Assembly (NCBI RefSeq): GCF_000769915.1
Contig: NZ_JRLV01000005.1
Coordinates: 124,001 to 188,000, forward strand
Direction: 5' to 3'
From: Flavobacterium beibuense F44-8
GTDB taxonomy: Bacteria; Bacteroidota; Bacteroidia; Flavobacteriales; Flavobacteriaceae
DNA length: 64,000 bases
Both the position numbers and the translations under genes were made by a program. Shown piece after piece: positions 17,164 to 25,996 of the stretch (the first letter of the stretch is position 1; every line of letters starts with the position of its first letter). The notes beneath the pieces were generated by a model. The model was not told the DNA's origin. It saw only the letters and a list, made by a program, of their open reading frames with translations, and searched no databases.

Positions 17164-17171
17164 TATATTTG
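17164..17171 (+). promoter_or_regulatory. Promoter -7 box of guaB
   Basis: TATATTTG, exact consensus, 26 bases ahead of the guaB start codon. The predicted transcript start falls at the left arm of the inverted repeat at 17174-17195. Confidence 0.6.
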
Positions 17172-17173
17172 CA

Positions 17174-17195
17174 TGCAATTTAACGACAAATTGCA
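17174..17195 (+). promoter_or_regulatory. Inverted repeat at the guaB transcript start
   Basis: Perfect 8-bp arms TGCAATTT (17174-17181) and AAATTGCA (17188-17195) around AACGAC, ending two bases before the ATG. Placed over the predicted transcription start and ribosome-binding region, it could be a repressor operator or an mRNA hairpin limiting translation. Regulation is inference. Confidence 0.5.
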
Positions 17196-17197
17196 AC

Positions 17198-18670
17198 ATG
17201 AAAGCACACACAACTAAAATCATCGGTGAAGGTCTTACTTACGATGATGTACTGCTGGTTCCAAATTATTCTGAGGTTCTTCCACGCGAAGTAAGTATCA
17301 AATCAAAATTCTCGAAAAACATAACATTAAACGTGCCTATCGTTTCGGCGGCTATGGACACGGTGACGGAAAGCGCTATGGCTATTGCTATGGCTCGTGA
17401 AGGTGGTATAGGTGTATTACACAAAAACATGACGATTGAGCGTCAGGCTACAGAGGTTAGAAAAGTAAAAAGAGCAGAATCGGGTATGATTATAGATCCT
17501 GTTACGCTTCCTCTTAATGCTACAGTTGCAGATGCTAAAAACGCCATGCGTGAGTTTGGTATAGGAGGTATTCCGGTAGTAGACGAAAACCAAATACTAA
17601 AAGGAATTGTAACTAACCGTGACCTTCGTTTTGAAAAAGATGGAACACGTTCTATTGTAGAAGTAATGACTTCTGAAAACCTTGTTACTGCAGGTGAGGG
17701 TACTACTCTTGATGTGGCAGAAGGAATTCTTCAGGAGCATAAAATTGAAAAACTACCTGTAGTAAACAGCGAAAATAAACTTATTGGTCTTATTACTTTC
17801 AGAGACATCACTAAGCTTACTCAAAAGCCTATCGCTAACAAAGATAAATTCGGAAGACTTCGTGTTGCTGCTGCCCTTGGTGTTACTGCCGATGCAGTAC
17901 AGAGAGCAGAAGCGCTTGTAGCTGCCGGAGTTGATGCGGTAATTATCGATACGGCTCACGGACATACAAGAGGTGTGGTAGGTGTACTTAAAGAAGTAAA
18001 AGCAAAATTCCCTGAACTAGACGTTGTTGTAGGTAACATTGCAACTCCAGAAGCGGCTTTATACCTTGCTGAAAACGGTGCAGATGCTGTGAAAGTTGGT
18101 ATCGGTCCGGGTTCTATATGTACTACACGTGTAGTTGCAGGTGTTGGTTTCCCTCAGTTCTCTGCAGTTCTTGAAGTTTCTGCAGCGTTAAGAGGTACCG
18201 GTGTTCCTGTAATTGCCGATGGTGGTATCCGTTACACAGGTGATATTCCTAAAGCGCTTGCAGCGGGTGCCGATTGTGTAATGCTTGGTTCATTACTTGC
18301 AGGTACTAAAGAGTCTCCGGGTGAAACTATCATATTTGAAGGCAGGAAGTTTAAATCTTACCGTGGTATGGGATCTGTAGAGGCTATGAAAGAAGGTTCA
18401 AAAGACCGTTACTTCCAGGATGTAGAAGATGATGTTAAGAAACTTGTACCGGAAGGAATTGTAGGTCGTGTACCATACAAAGGTGAGCTTTTTGAAAGCA
18501 TGCTTCAGTTTATCGGAGGTCTGCGTGCAGGTATGGGTTACTGTGGTGCTAAAGACATCCCAACACTACAGGAAAACAGCCGTTTTGTACGTTTAACTTC
18601 AAGCGGTATATCTGAGAGTCATCCTCACAATGTAACTATTACTAAAGAGGCTCCAAACTATTCAAGATAA
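17198..18670 (+). CDS. guaB: IMP dehydrogenase
   Basis: A 490-residue NAD-dependent enzyme converting IMP to XMP, the committed step of GMP synthesis. The TIM barrel is split by a CBS-domain pair at residues about 95-215 ([34 protein letters not shown]). Catalytic loop [11 protein letters not shown] carries the thioimidate Cys; the flap has YRGMGS; the phosphate site is [10 protein letters not shown]. Length and order match bacterial GuaB. It is monocistronic, with an inverted repeat in the leader and a strong terminator. Confidence 0.98.
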   Translation: MKAHTTKIIGEGLTYDDVLLVPNYSEVLPREVSIKSKFSKNITLNVPIVSAAMDTVTESAMAIAMAREGGIGVLHKNMTIERQATEVRKVKRAESGMIIDPVTLPLNATVADAKNAMREFGIGGIPVVDENQILKGIVTNRDLRFEKDGTRSIVEVMTSENLVTAGEGTTLDVAEGILQEHKIEKLPVVNSENKLIGLITFRDITKLTQKPIANKDKFGRLRVAAALGVTADAVQRAEALVAAGVDAVIIDTAHGHTRGVVGVLKEVKAKFPELDVVVGNIATPEAALYLAENGADAVKVGIGPGSICTTRVVAGVGFPQFSAVLEVSAALRGTGVPVIADGGIRYTGDIPKALAAGADCVMLGSLLAGTKESPGETIIFEGRKFKSYRGMGSVEAMKEGSKDRYFQDVEDDVKKLVPEGIVGRVPYKGELFESMLQFIGGLRAGMGYCGAKDIPTLQENSRFVRLTSSGISESHPHNVTITKEAPNYSR

Positions 18671-18694
18671 TTTGAGGTCGAAAGACTAAAACAT

Positions 18695-18730
18695 AAAAAA
18701 GGCAGAAGTTACTAACTTCTGCCTTTTTGT
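18695..18730 (+). terminator. Terminator of guaB
   Basis: Ten-base-pair stem GGCAGAAGTT / AACTTCTGCC (18701-18710, 18714-18723) with loop ACT, followed by TTTTTG. Confidence 0.9.
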
Positions 18731-18747
18731 TAAATATTGTTTTAATT

Positions 18748-18783
18748 CCCCTCCTTTGGAGGGGTGGCTGAAAGCCGGGGTGG
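18748..18783. repeat. Double-hairpin intergenic repeat element
   Basis: Two adjacent GC-rich hairpins in an AT-rich gap: CCCCTCC/GGAGGGG around TTT (18748-18764), then GGCT/AGCC around GAA (18766-18776), then GGGGTGG. It recalls a short repeat I remember as common between flavobacterial genes. It lies just after the guaB terminator and just before the 3' end of the converging antiporter gene. Only one copy is in this window, so repetition is not shown here. Confidence 0.55.
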
Positions 18784-18784
18784 T

Positions 18785-20677
18785 TTATTTTTTATCTCCG
18801 TTACTGTTTTCGAGGTTTTCTTTTCTCAGGTCTTCACTTTCCCAAGCATGGTCGTTAGCTCCCAGTTGGGCATATAAATCGTTTTTAAGCAGTTGCTCCT
18901 GCATTTCGATCTCTTCTTTGGCAGTCATAAGGAAAGCCTTTTTATCATGTCGTTTCTGCGAAAGTCTCAATACCGCCTGCTCATCATATTTAATGAATCG
19001 TTGTCCCTGCCTTGTGGCGGTATAACGACGGTGTCCCAGCTCAACCAAAGCATCTACACCTAAGTGTACGGCACTGTACAGGTTTTCACGGTAAAACTGA
19101 TTAATACCCATATCTACCAGTTCAAAGGCATTACTTCGGTTACGAGCTCTTGCCAGTATTTTTAGATGAGGGAAATGTTTACGTATCATTTCTACCACAA
19201 TAAGGTTTACAGTAGGGTTATCTATAGCAGCAATAAACAGTTTAGCGTTTTCACATCCGGCAGCCTGAAGCAGTTCCAGCCTTGAAGCATCTCCGTAGTA
19301 TACTTTGAAGCCCATTTTACGCAGGGAGTCAACTCTGTCAGAATCCATGTCTAGTACCGTTGCGGGTATACCGTTAGTTTTTAATAAACGCCCTATGGTA
19401 CTACCGAAGTTCCCGAATCCGGCTATGATAACATCATTGTTATCGTCTTCAATATCGTCATACTTATTAGAGTCTTTTTCCTTAACACCAAAGTAAGGAT
19501 CTATCCATTTTTCATTAATGAAAAGCAGTATTGGAGTACCTATCATACTCAGTGCTATAATGGCCATCATCTGGCTGGCGAGGTAAGTAGGCATAAGGTT
19601 AAGCTGAGTGGCAAATCCTAATATTACAAATCCAAATTCTCCTCCCTGACTTAGTGCAAAGCCGAAGAGTAGGTTTTGGTCAGAACTTTTCTTGTAAATT
19701 TTACCTATTCCCAGTAGTACAAGGAATTTAATAACATTAAACAGGGTACAGAAAACAATGATAAACACAGGGTCTACCATGATAAGGCTAAAGTTTATGG
19801 AAGCACCTACACCAATAAAGAAAAGCCCTAAGAGGAGTCCTTTAAAGGGGGCTATATCGCCTTCGAGTTCATGCCTGAATTCACTGTTAGCTAATACGAC
19901 ACCAGCCATAAACGCACCTAAAGCGGGGCTAAGCCCTACCATCTGCATTATATAAGAAACTAAAAGTACCAGTAATAGTGCTGCTCCGGTAAAAAGTTCC
20001 TGTAGTCTTGTTGCTGCAACTACATGGAGTAGAGGTACAATAATAAACCTCCCGGCAAAGTATATAAGGGCGATGGTCCCTATTACAATAAGAGTTTGCA
20101 ACCATCCCTGTAAATCGGAAATAAGGGATTCGTTTATGCCTTTGTTTTGTATATCGCCGTCGGCTAACAAAGGTAATATAGCAAGTATTGGGATAACGGC
20201 TATATCCTGAAACAATAGTACTGCAAACGCCGAACGCCCCATTGAGGTTTGCGACAGTCCTTTTTCTTTAAGGGTTTGCAATACAATAGCAGTAGACGAT
20301 AATGTTAGTGCCAATGCTATAGTTAGTGTGGCTTCCCATTCCCATTTTAAAACCAGTAAACATGCCAGAAACAATATAATAGTGGTGCCTAAAACCTGTA
20401 ACGAACCCATACCGACAATAAAACGCCGCATCCGCCAAAACTTGTAGGGATCAAGCTCAAGCCCAATAAGAAACAGCATCATAACCACCCCAAATTCGGC
20501 AAAGTGCATAATGTCTTCTCCCTGCTGTCCGATAAGCCCAAGTACAAACGGGCCTATTAAAATACCGGCAAACAGATAGCCTAATATAGAGCTAAGTCCC
20601 AGTTTTTTAGCTATAGGTACACATATAACAGCTGCAGCCAAATAGATAATTGACTCAAAAAATAATCCGGTTTCCAT
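18785..20677 (-). CDS. KefB/KefC-type monovalent cation:proton antiporter with RCK domain
   Basis: A 630-residue CPA2 antiporter. Residues about 1-390 form a 12-13 helix exchanger with LIGLELDPYKFW and FFIGVGASI in the helices that usually carry the transport Asp/Glu. Residues about 408-525 are an RCK/TrkA-N nucleotide-binding domain (VIIAGFGNFGSTIGR, VLDMDSDRVD, YYGDASRLE). KefB/C systems export potassium in exchange for protons when glutathione adducts of electrophiles accumulate. The preceding gene, six bases away, encodes a KefF/G-like flavoprotein, the ancillary subunit of such channels, supporting the Kef assignment. Confidence 0.9.
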   Translation of the reverse strand: METGLFFESIIYLAAAVICVPIAKKLGLSSILGYLFAGILIGPFVLGLIGQQGEDIMHFAEFGVVMMLFLIGLELDPYKFWRMRRFIVGMGSLQVLGTTIILFLACLLVLKWEWEATLTIALALTLSSTAIVLQTLKEKGLSQTSMGRSAFAVLLFQDIAVIPILAILPLLADGDIQNKGINESLISDLQGWLQTLIVIGTIALIYFAGRFIIVPLLHVVAATRLQELFTGAALLLVLLVSYIMQMVGLSPALGAFMAGVVLANSEFRHELEGDIAPFKGLLLGLFFIGVGASINFSLIMVDPVFIIVFCTLFNVIKFLVLLGIGKIYKKSSDQNLLFGFALSQGGEFGFVILGFATQLNLMPTYLASQMMAIIALSMIGTPILLFINEKWIDPYFGVKEKDSNKYDDIEDDNNDVIIAGFGNFGSTIGRLLKTNGIPATVLDMDSDRVDSLRKMGFKVYYGDASRLELLQAAGCENAKLFIAAIDNPTVNLIVVEMIRKHFPHLKILARARNRSNAFELVDMGINQFYRENLYSAVHLGVDALVELGHRRYTATRQGQRFIKYDEQAVLRLSQKRHDKKAFLMTAKEEIEMQEQLLKNDLYAQLGANDHAWESEDLRKENLENSNGDKK

Positions 20678-20683
20678 ACGTTT

Positions 20684-21286
20684 TTAGCCTAATTTAGTTT
20701 TAAACCAATCGTTAAAATACTGATAGCCGGAGAGATCTTCAGGAGTAATAGTTTTGTTTTCCAGGTATTCCAGAATTTGCCTGTAGAGTTTTCCGTTCTC
20801 TATATATCCTTCCGTCGTCATGGAGTGTGTACCATGAACTACAAACGGGGGTAGGTAGGTCAAATTACAAACTTTTGCAGTTTGATTAAAGGGTTCTAAA
20901 AGTTGTTGTATTGTAAAGCGGTCGCGCCCTGTAGAACAGTAGTTTTCTTTGCGTCCGCCGGTTGTAATGGTTTGTAAGAGCAGTTTGCCTTTTAAGGCTG
21001 TACCTTCCTTACCATATGCCCAGCCGTGTTCCAGTACAATGTCTATCCATTGTTTTAAAAGGGGAGGGCAACTGTACCAATACATAGGGTGATGCCATAT
21101 AATGATGTCATGTAGTAAAAGCAGCTCCTGTTCACGCTGCATATCAACATCAAATTCCGGATACTCCTGGTACAGGTCGTGAAACGTGATGTTAGGACTA
21201 TCCGGAATGTGGTTTACAAGTACATCATTCACATTCGATTTCTCGAACAGCGGGTGTGCAAATAGAATGAGTATCTTGTTGGGCAT
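20684..21286 (-). CDS. KefF/KefG-like NAD(P)H oxidoreductase, flavodoxin fold
   Basis: A 200-residue flavodoxin-fold protein of the NQO1/KefF group: ILILFAHPLFEKSNVND at the N-terminus (FMN phosphate loop), IIWHHPMYWYSCPPLLKQWIDIVLEHGWAYG (flavin-contacting loop) and TTGGRKENY. Ancillary KefF/G subunits bind KefC/B and stimulate transport while having quinone reductase activity. It lies directly before the antiporter gene and 20 bases after purB, so purB, this gene and the antiporter may form one transcript. Confidence 0.9.
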   Translation of the reverse strand: MPNKILILFAHPLFEKSNVNDVLVNHIPDSPNITFHDLYQEYPEFDVDMQREQELLLLHDIIIWHHPMYWYSCPPLLKQWIDIVLEHGWAYGKEGTALKGKLLLQTITTGGRKENYCSTGRDRFTIQQLLEPFNQTAKVCNLTYLPPFVVHGTHSMTTEGYIENGKLYRQILEYLENKTITPEDLSGYQYFNDWFKTKLG

Positions 21287-21306
21287 ACATTATTATTCTT
21301 ATTTAA

Positions 21307-22659
21307 TTATGGTAATATACCTAAATAATTGGAAGGAGTAATGTTCATTAACTCCGCTTTAACGCTGTCTGAAACGTTAAGTGTTCCTATAAAGGCATGG
21401 ATAGAATCTTTATTGATAACATGGTTTGTTCTTGTAAGCTCCTTAAGTGCTTCATACGGGTTAGGATATCCCTCACGACGTAATATCGTTTGGATAGCCT
21501 CAGCCACAACAGCCCAGTTTTTCTCAAGGTCCTGCTCAAACTTCTCAGCATTTAAAAGTAGCTTGTTAAGTCCTTTAAGGGTAGCTTCAAAAGCAATAAG
21601 AGTATGCCCTACAGGTACGCCTATGTTTCTTAGCACTGTACTGTCTGTAAGGTCTCTTTGCAGTCTTGATATAGGTAGTTTAGCAGAAAGATGTTCAAAT
21701 ATGGCATTAGCAATTCCTAAGTTACCTTCAGAGTTTTCAAAATCAATAGGGTTTACTTTGTGTGGCATTGCAGAAGAACCAACCTCTCCGGCTTTGATTT
21801 TTTGCTTAAAGTAATCCATAGACACATAAGTCCAGATGTCTCTGTCAAGGTCTATAATGATGTTATTAATACGTTTTAAAGCATCAAAAAATGCAGCAAA
21901 ATGATCGTAGTGTTCAATTTGTGTTGTAGGGAATGAGTGTTTTAACCCAAGTGTTCCTTCAACAAAATCAAGTCCGAACTGTCTCCAGTCGTTTTGCGGA
22001 TAAGCCACAAAGTGCGCATTAAAGTTACCTGTAGCACCACCAAATTTGGCAGCAAAAGGTACGTTGAAAAGTTGACGTAACTGCTCTTCAAGCCTTTCTA
22101 CAAAAACATGTATCTCTTTACCTAAACGGGTAGGAGATGCCGGTTGTCCGTGAGTACGGGCAAGCATTGGTACATCTGCCCACTCTTTAGTAAGCTCTTT
22201 AAGTTTAGAGATTACCTTTATAAGTGTTGGCATATACACATCTTCAAAAGCCTCTTTAGTTGATAGAGGGATTGCAGTGTTGTTAATATCCTGAGAAGTT
22301 AAACCAAAGTGAATAAACTCTTTGTACTGCTCAAGGCCAAGCTTATCAAAAGCCGATTTTATAAAGTACTCAACCGCTTTTACATCGTGGTTGGTTGTTT
22401 TTTCTATTTCTTTTACCTGTAGTGCATCCTGTGCCGAGAAGTTTCTGTAAAGATCACGAAGCGGCTCAAACACAGCTTTGTCTACACCCTGTAGCTGAGG
22501 TAGTGGCAATTCGCATAATGCTATGAAATACTCAATTTCTACATGCACCCTATATTTTATAAGTGCTTCTTCAGAAAAATATCCTGATAACGATACGGTT
22601 TTACTCCTATATCTCCCGTCTATTGGGGAAATGGCATTCAGTTCAGATAAACTTTGCAT
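21307..22659 (-). CDS. purB: Adenylosuccinate lyase
   Basis: A 450-residue enzyme of the fumarase/aspartase superfamily that cleaves SAICAR and adenylosuccinate, two fumarate-releasing steps of purine synthesis. It begins LNAISPIDGRYRSK, contains the His motifs TSQDINN and ARTHGQPASPT, and the superfamily signature GSSAMPHKVNPIDFEN with the mobile catalytic Ser loop. Length and the LNAISPIDGRY start mark the E. coli-like PurB subgroup. Promoter -7 box at 22689-22696. Confidence 0.97.
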   Translation of the reverse strand: MQSLSELNAISPIDGRYRSKTVSLSGYFSEEALIKYRVHVEIEYFIALCELPLPQLQGVDKAVFEPLRDLYRNFSAQDALQVKEIEKTTNHDVKAVEYFIKSAFDKLGLEQYKEFIHFGLTSQDINNTAIPLSTKEAFEDVYMPTLIKVISKLKELTKEWADVPMLARTHGQPASPTRLGKEIHVFVERLEEQLRQLFNVPFAAKFGGATGNFNAHFVAYPQNDWRQFGLDFVEGTLGLKHSFPTTQIEHYDHFAAFFDALKRINNIIIDLDRDIWTYVSMDYFKQKIKAGEVGSSAMPHKVNPIDFENSEGNLGIANAIFEHLSAKLPISRLQRDLTDSTVLRNIGVPVGHTLIAFEATLKGLNKLLLNAEKFEQDLEKNWAVVAEAIQTILRREGYPNPYEALKELTRTNHVINKDSIHAFIGTLNVSDSVKAELMNITPSNYLGILP

Positions 22660-22688
22660 TGTTTGTTGTTTAAAAATACGTATAGCCG

Positions 22689-22696
22689 CAAAGATA
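22689..22696 (-). promoter_or_regulatory. Promoter -7 box of purB
   Basis: TATCTTTG on the minus strand, exact consensus, 30 bases ahead of the start codon. Confidence 0.55.
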
Positions 22697-22802
22697 AACT
22701 TTTACAGGCAATTAAAGAAGGTACAAAAACAATTAAATAGGTAGTTTTTATACTAAAACAGCTACCTTTCTGTTTTGTAATTAACCATAAAACCACCTTG
22801 CT

Positions 22803-23252
22803 ATGAAAAAACTATTTATCTTTTTACTGATTTTTACTTCGCTTACTGCTTTTAGCCAAACCAATAAATCACTGGATGAAATTGTACAGGAAAATAAAGG
22901 AAAAGTTATCCTGATAGATTTTTGGGCCAGCTGGTGTAAACCCTGTCGTAGTGAAATGAGAAAACTGCCTTCGTTTAAGGAGAAACTAAAAGGTAAAGAT
23001 GTGGTTTATGTTTTTATTTCCATGGATACTGAAAAAGACAAATGGGTAAAAGCTATGGAGATCGAAGGGATAGTAAATGATATTAACCTTTTAATCTCTC
23101 AGGCTAAAGATGCTAAAGTACTGGAAGGACATAAAGTAATGTCTATACCACGCTATATGGTAATTGATAAAAATGGAAAGCTGGTAAGTGCCCATTCTCC
23201 GGGGTATAGTCGTAAGCTTATCAAAGTAATAAATAAGTATTTGGAAGAATAG
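22803..23252 (+). CDS. Secreted TlpA/ResA-like thiol-disulfide oxidoreductase
   Basis: A 149-residue exported thioredoxin-fold protein: signal peptide MKKLFIFLLIFTSLTAFSQ, then IDFWASWCKPCRSEM with redox Cys45 and Cys48 and a cis-proline in VMSIPRYMVID. TlpA-like proteins keep periplasmic cysteines reduced, for example for cytochrome c maturation. The mature domain is the minimal thioredoxin core with a C-terminal helix. Single gene; it converges on the sirtuin gene with a one-base gap. A 7-bp inverted repeat (AAAACAG/CTGTTTT, 22755-22776) lies upstream. Confidence 0.88.
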   Translation: MKKLFIFLLIFTSLTAFSQTNKSLDEIVQENKGKVILIDFWASWCKPCRSEMRKLPSFKEKLKGKDVVYVFISMDTEKDKWVKAMEIEGIVNDINLLISQAKDAKVLEGHKVMSIPRYMVIDKNGKLVSAHSPGYSRKLIKVINKYLEE

Positions 23253-23253
23253 G

Positions 23254-23943
23254 TTATATTGTTTTCAGTTTTTCGTAAACCAGTTCCATTCCTTCAGATC
23301 CTGTGAGTTTAATGTTTTCAATGTAATAATGCGTACTGGGGATACTGCCTGGATTAGGGTCTATGTAGTAAATAGGGATAGTTTGTTTTGCATAATCTAT
23401 AAGCCCTGCAGCAGGGTACACCTGTAGTGATGTACCTATTATAATTAGGTAGTCAGCTTTTTCTACTATGTTAATAGCTTCGGGTATGGCTGGGACTGCC
23501 TCTCCAAACCAAACTATGTGCGGACGTAACTGATGTCCGTCGGTATGCAGGTCACCTTCGTTAATATCACCTGTACATTCAACAATATCAAATTCGTTAT
23601 TTACACTGCGGGCTTTAAGTAGTTCGCCATGCAGGTGCAAAACTTTGGTACTTCCGGCACGTTCGTGCAGGTCATCTACGTTTTGGGTAATAACGGTAAC
23701 ATCAAAGTGATTTTCAAGTTCGGCAATTATGGTGTGTGCCTTATTTGGTACAACCTCAAAAAGCTGTTGCCTGCGTTTGTTGTAAAAATCGAGTACCAGC
23801 GCAGGGTTTTTGCGCCAGCCTTCGGGAGAAGCCACTTCCATTACATTATGACCCTCCCAAAGACCGCCTGCATCACGAAACGTTTTTATTCCGCTTTCGG
23901 CACTAACACCGGCACCCGATAGTACAACAAGTTTTTTTTTCAT
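23254..23943 (-). CDS. Sirtuin (NAD-dependent protein deacylase), zinc cysteines absent
   Basis: A 229-residue class III-like sirtuin: GAGVSAESGIKTFRD (NAD loop), TQNVDDLHERAG, catalytic His in LHLHGELL, HIVWFGEAVP and IIIGTSLQVYPAAGL. Tyr54 and Arg57 (FYNKRR) match the Tyr-x-x-Arg pair that gives SIRT5 and CobB desuccinylase/demalonylase activity. The zinc-ribbon region (between the catalytic His and RPHIVWFG) has a single Cys, so the usual four-Cys zinc site is missing. It begins directly after the anti-sigma gene, so it is the third gene of the ECF operon. Confidence 0.93.
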   Translation of the reverse strand: MKKKLVVLSGAGVSAESGIKTFRDAGGLWEGHNVMEVASPEGWRKNPALVLDFYNKRRQQLFEVVPNKAHTIIAELENHFDVTVITQNVDDLHERAGSTKVLHLHGELLKARSVNNEFDIVECTGDINEGDLHTDGHQLRPHIVWFGEAVPAIPEAINIVEKADYLIIIGTSLQVYPAAGLIDYAKQTIPIYYIDPNPGSIPSTHYYIENIKLTGSEGMELVYEKLKTI

Positions 23944-24735
23944 TTATGATTTCACTTCCCCTAAAGTATATAATTGTTCAAGTGTAGGTGAAGGGCTACC
24001 ACCGGCAGGCTCAAGTGTAATACCAAATGCTTCGGCTCCTTCAAAGTTCTCTACAGCAAATATACCTTTATTTTGAGTTCTCTGGCTGTCGTCAAGAACA
24101 CCAATACTTGTTGGGTCAAGCTGAGGTTTCAGTTTAAGTGCCCAAACCTGGTATACCTTGTCTTTAGGAGGTTCCGGTAAACCGGCTATATCCACATAAA
24201 TTTTATTGTCTTCGTTGTTTAAATATACTTTAGCATAAGCTTCGGGGGCAACGGTTTGCCCGGCAAGAGAAACCACATTGTTGTTCTTGTCACGAATAAT
24301 GGCAAGAGCCTTTTCGTTTTGTGTATTCTCCTGGCTTACGTTAGCAAGCATCTGTTCAAACTTATCACGTTCTGTTTTTGTAGCCTGAACTTCCTCTGTA
24401 GCCTGATTGTACTGGTAATACTGGAAGCCAAGTCCGAATAACAGTATAATAGCGGCAGCCCACCCAAGGTAAGAGCCTGTGCTTTTGCGTGGCATTTGTA
24501 TAACACCTTCGTGTTTTTCAATAAGCTGCTGGCGTATTTTATTATACACCTCTGCCGATAGGTAGGGCGATACGCTGTATGAAAGGTCAATAACGGCTTT
24601 TTCTATAGACAGTATCTCTGCTTTTACATCTTCATTGCTGTCTGCCATTTCTTTAACCTTCAGGTTTTCTTCTTCCGAAAGTAACCCAAAGACATACAGT
24701 TCCAAAATTCCTGATTCAATATACTCTGTGTTCAT
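23944..24735 (-). CDS. Membrane anti-sigma factor with RskA-type C-terminal domain
   Basis: A 263-residue single-pass membrane protein: cytoplasmic N-terminal part (residues 1-85, LELYVFGLLSEEE) that should bind the sigma factor, a transmembrane helix (LGWAAAIILLFGLGF), a coiled coil at about 112-145, and the extracytoplasmic RskA/anti-sigma-K domain (VYQVWALKLKPQLDPTSIGVL). The zinc-binding HxxxCxxC of ZAS-type anti-sigmas is absent. It overlaps the sigma stop codon by one base, so production is coupled to the sigma factor. Confidence 0.9.
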   Translation of the reverse strand: MNTEYIESGILELYVFGLLSEEENLKVKEMADSNEDVKAEILSIEKAVIDLSYSVSPYLSAEVYNKIRQQLIEKHEGVIQMPRKSTGSYLGWAAAIILLFGLGFQYYQYNQATEEVQATKTERDKFEQMLANVSQENTQNEKALAIIRDKNNNVVSLAGQTVAPEAYAKVYLNNEDNKIYVDIAGLPEPPKDKVYQVWALKLKPQLDPTSIGVLDDSQRTQNKGIFAVENFEGAEAFGITLEPAGGSPSPTLEQLYTLGEVKS

Positions 24736-25265
24736 TATACCTCTAATATAGTTCTTAAATCTCTAATACAATTTCTGTTTTGTGTTTTCACTGTGCCCAG
24801 TGGTATGGCAAGTTCTTCCGATGCTTCCTGTTGGGTGTACCCCCTAAAGAAAAGCAGGTCGATAATGCGTACACATACCGGTTTCAGTTTCTTTACAAAC
24901 TCACGGATACCTATGGCGTCAATTTTATTGGTCACCGAGGTATTGTGGTCTAAAATATTTACGAAATTGTCGACAGAGAGGTTTTTTAAACTGTTATTAT
25001 GTCCCTTAGACCTTAGTTTATCTATAGCGGCATTACGTGCTATATTAAGAATCCAGGTAAAAAATCGGCCTTTACTTTCGTTATAGGAATCGATATTTTT
25101 CCAGATTTTTACAAAAACGTCCTGTAAAACATCTTCTGATTCCTCTTTATCTTTTAAAAGGTTGAATATAACTCCAAAAAGGCTTTTGGAATACATGTCA
25201 TACAGTAGCGTGAATGCTTTGCTGTCTTTTTTGTAGATTTGCTCGAGTAATTCTTCCTGTGTCAT
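24735..25265 (-). CDS. ECF RNA polymerase sigma factor
   Basis: A 176-residue extracytoplasmic-function sigma factor. Region 2 has LLYDMYSKSLFGVIF, DVLQDVFVKIWKNI and the -10-recognition helix FFTWILNIARNAAIDKLR. Region 4 has RGYTQQEASEELAIPLGTVKTQNR, the helix-turn-helix that reads the -35 element. It heads an operon with its cognate anti-sigma gene (one-base overlap) and a sirtuin gene, and is divergent from trmH. No TAnnTTTG box is visible upstream, consistent with transcription from an alternative promoter. Confidence 0.95.
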   Translation of the reverse strand: MTQEELLEQIYKKDSKAFTLLYDMYSKSLFGVIFNLLKDKEESEDVLQDVFVKIWKNIDSYNESKGRFFTWILNIARNAAIDKLRSKGHNNSLKNLSVDNFVNILDHNTSVTNKIDAIGIREFVKKLKPVCVRIIDLLFFRGYTQQEASEELAIPLGTVKTQNRNCIRDLRTILEV

Positions 25266-25328
25266 ATATAATTTGTTGGATTTGGCACTTCTAAAATACT
25301 AAAAGATTTTTAACATTTAGCTTAAATA

Positions 25329-25994
25329 ATGAAAAATACCTCCGATATCCAATATCTCAATTACCTAGAAGAGTTTATTACTGAAAACCGTAAGGAAACG
25401 TTTTTAAATATATTACAAACCCGTACCAAACATTTTACAGTTGCTATTGAAGATGTTTTTCAGTTGCATAATACCAGTGCGGTAATGCGTACCTGCGAGG
25501 TTTTTGGTGTACAGGAACTTAATGTGATAGAGGAGAAGTATGGTAAGCGTATAGATAAGGAAATTGCTCTTGGTGCGCAAAAATGGGTAGATGTAAAACG
25601 ATATGCTTCGGCATCCGAGTGTATTGATAATCTAAGAGCAAAAGGGTACAGAATTATAGCTACTACGCCTCATGAAAACTCGTGTATGCTGGATGAGTTT
25701 GATATTACACAGCCTGCAGCCATATTTTTTGGTACTGAGAAAAACGGACTCTCTGAAGAGGTAATGCAGAAAGCCGACGGTTTTTTAAAAATACCTATGG
25801 TAGGTTTTACCGAAAGTCTTAATATATCATCTTCGGCAGCTATTGTAATTCAGGATATAACCAACAGGTTAAGAAAATCAGATATTAACTGGAGGCTTAA
25901 CGATGATGAAATGCTGGATAAAAGGATTGACTGGAGTAGGAAATCAATAAAGGATATTGACTTTATTACTCAAAAATACCTGGAACAGGAATAG
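25329..25994 (+). CDS. trmH: tRNA (guanosine-2'-O-)-methyltransferase TrmH-like
   Basis: A 221-residue SpoU-type SPOUT methyltransferase that 2'-O-methylates G18 in the tRNA D-loop. SPOUT motif 1 is in HNTSAVMRTCEVFG with the catalytic Arg, motif 2 in AAIFFGTEKNGLSEEV, and motif 3 in NISSSAAIVIQDI with the knot Ser. The C-terminal helical extension is like TrmH rather than RlmB. It stands alone; its stop is two bases from the converging gene at 25997, with no hairpin between. Confidence 0.9.
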   Translation: MKNTSDIQYLNYLEEFITENRKETFLNILQTRTKHFTVAIEDVFQLHNTSAVMRTCEVFGVQELNVIEEKYGKRIDKEIALGAQKWVDVKRYASASECIDNLRAKGYRIIATTPHENSCMLDEFDITQPAAIFFGTEKNGLSEEVMQKADGFLKIPMVGFTESLNISSSAAIVIQDITNRLRKSDINWRLNDDEMLDKRIDWSRKSIKDIDFITQKYLEQE

Positions 25995-25996
25995 TG

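Noticed and set aside
22755-22776. AAAACAG/CTGTTTT inverted repeat before the TlpA-like gene, considered as a firm operator
   Set aside because: Only 7-bp A/T-rich arms with an 8-base spacer; expected by chance in AT-rich intergenic DNA. Mentioned only in the gene entry.
25283-25300. TTGGCACTT considered as a second sigma-54 promoter before trmH
   Set aside because: No GC at the -12 position; GG-N10 is followed by AT.
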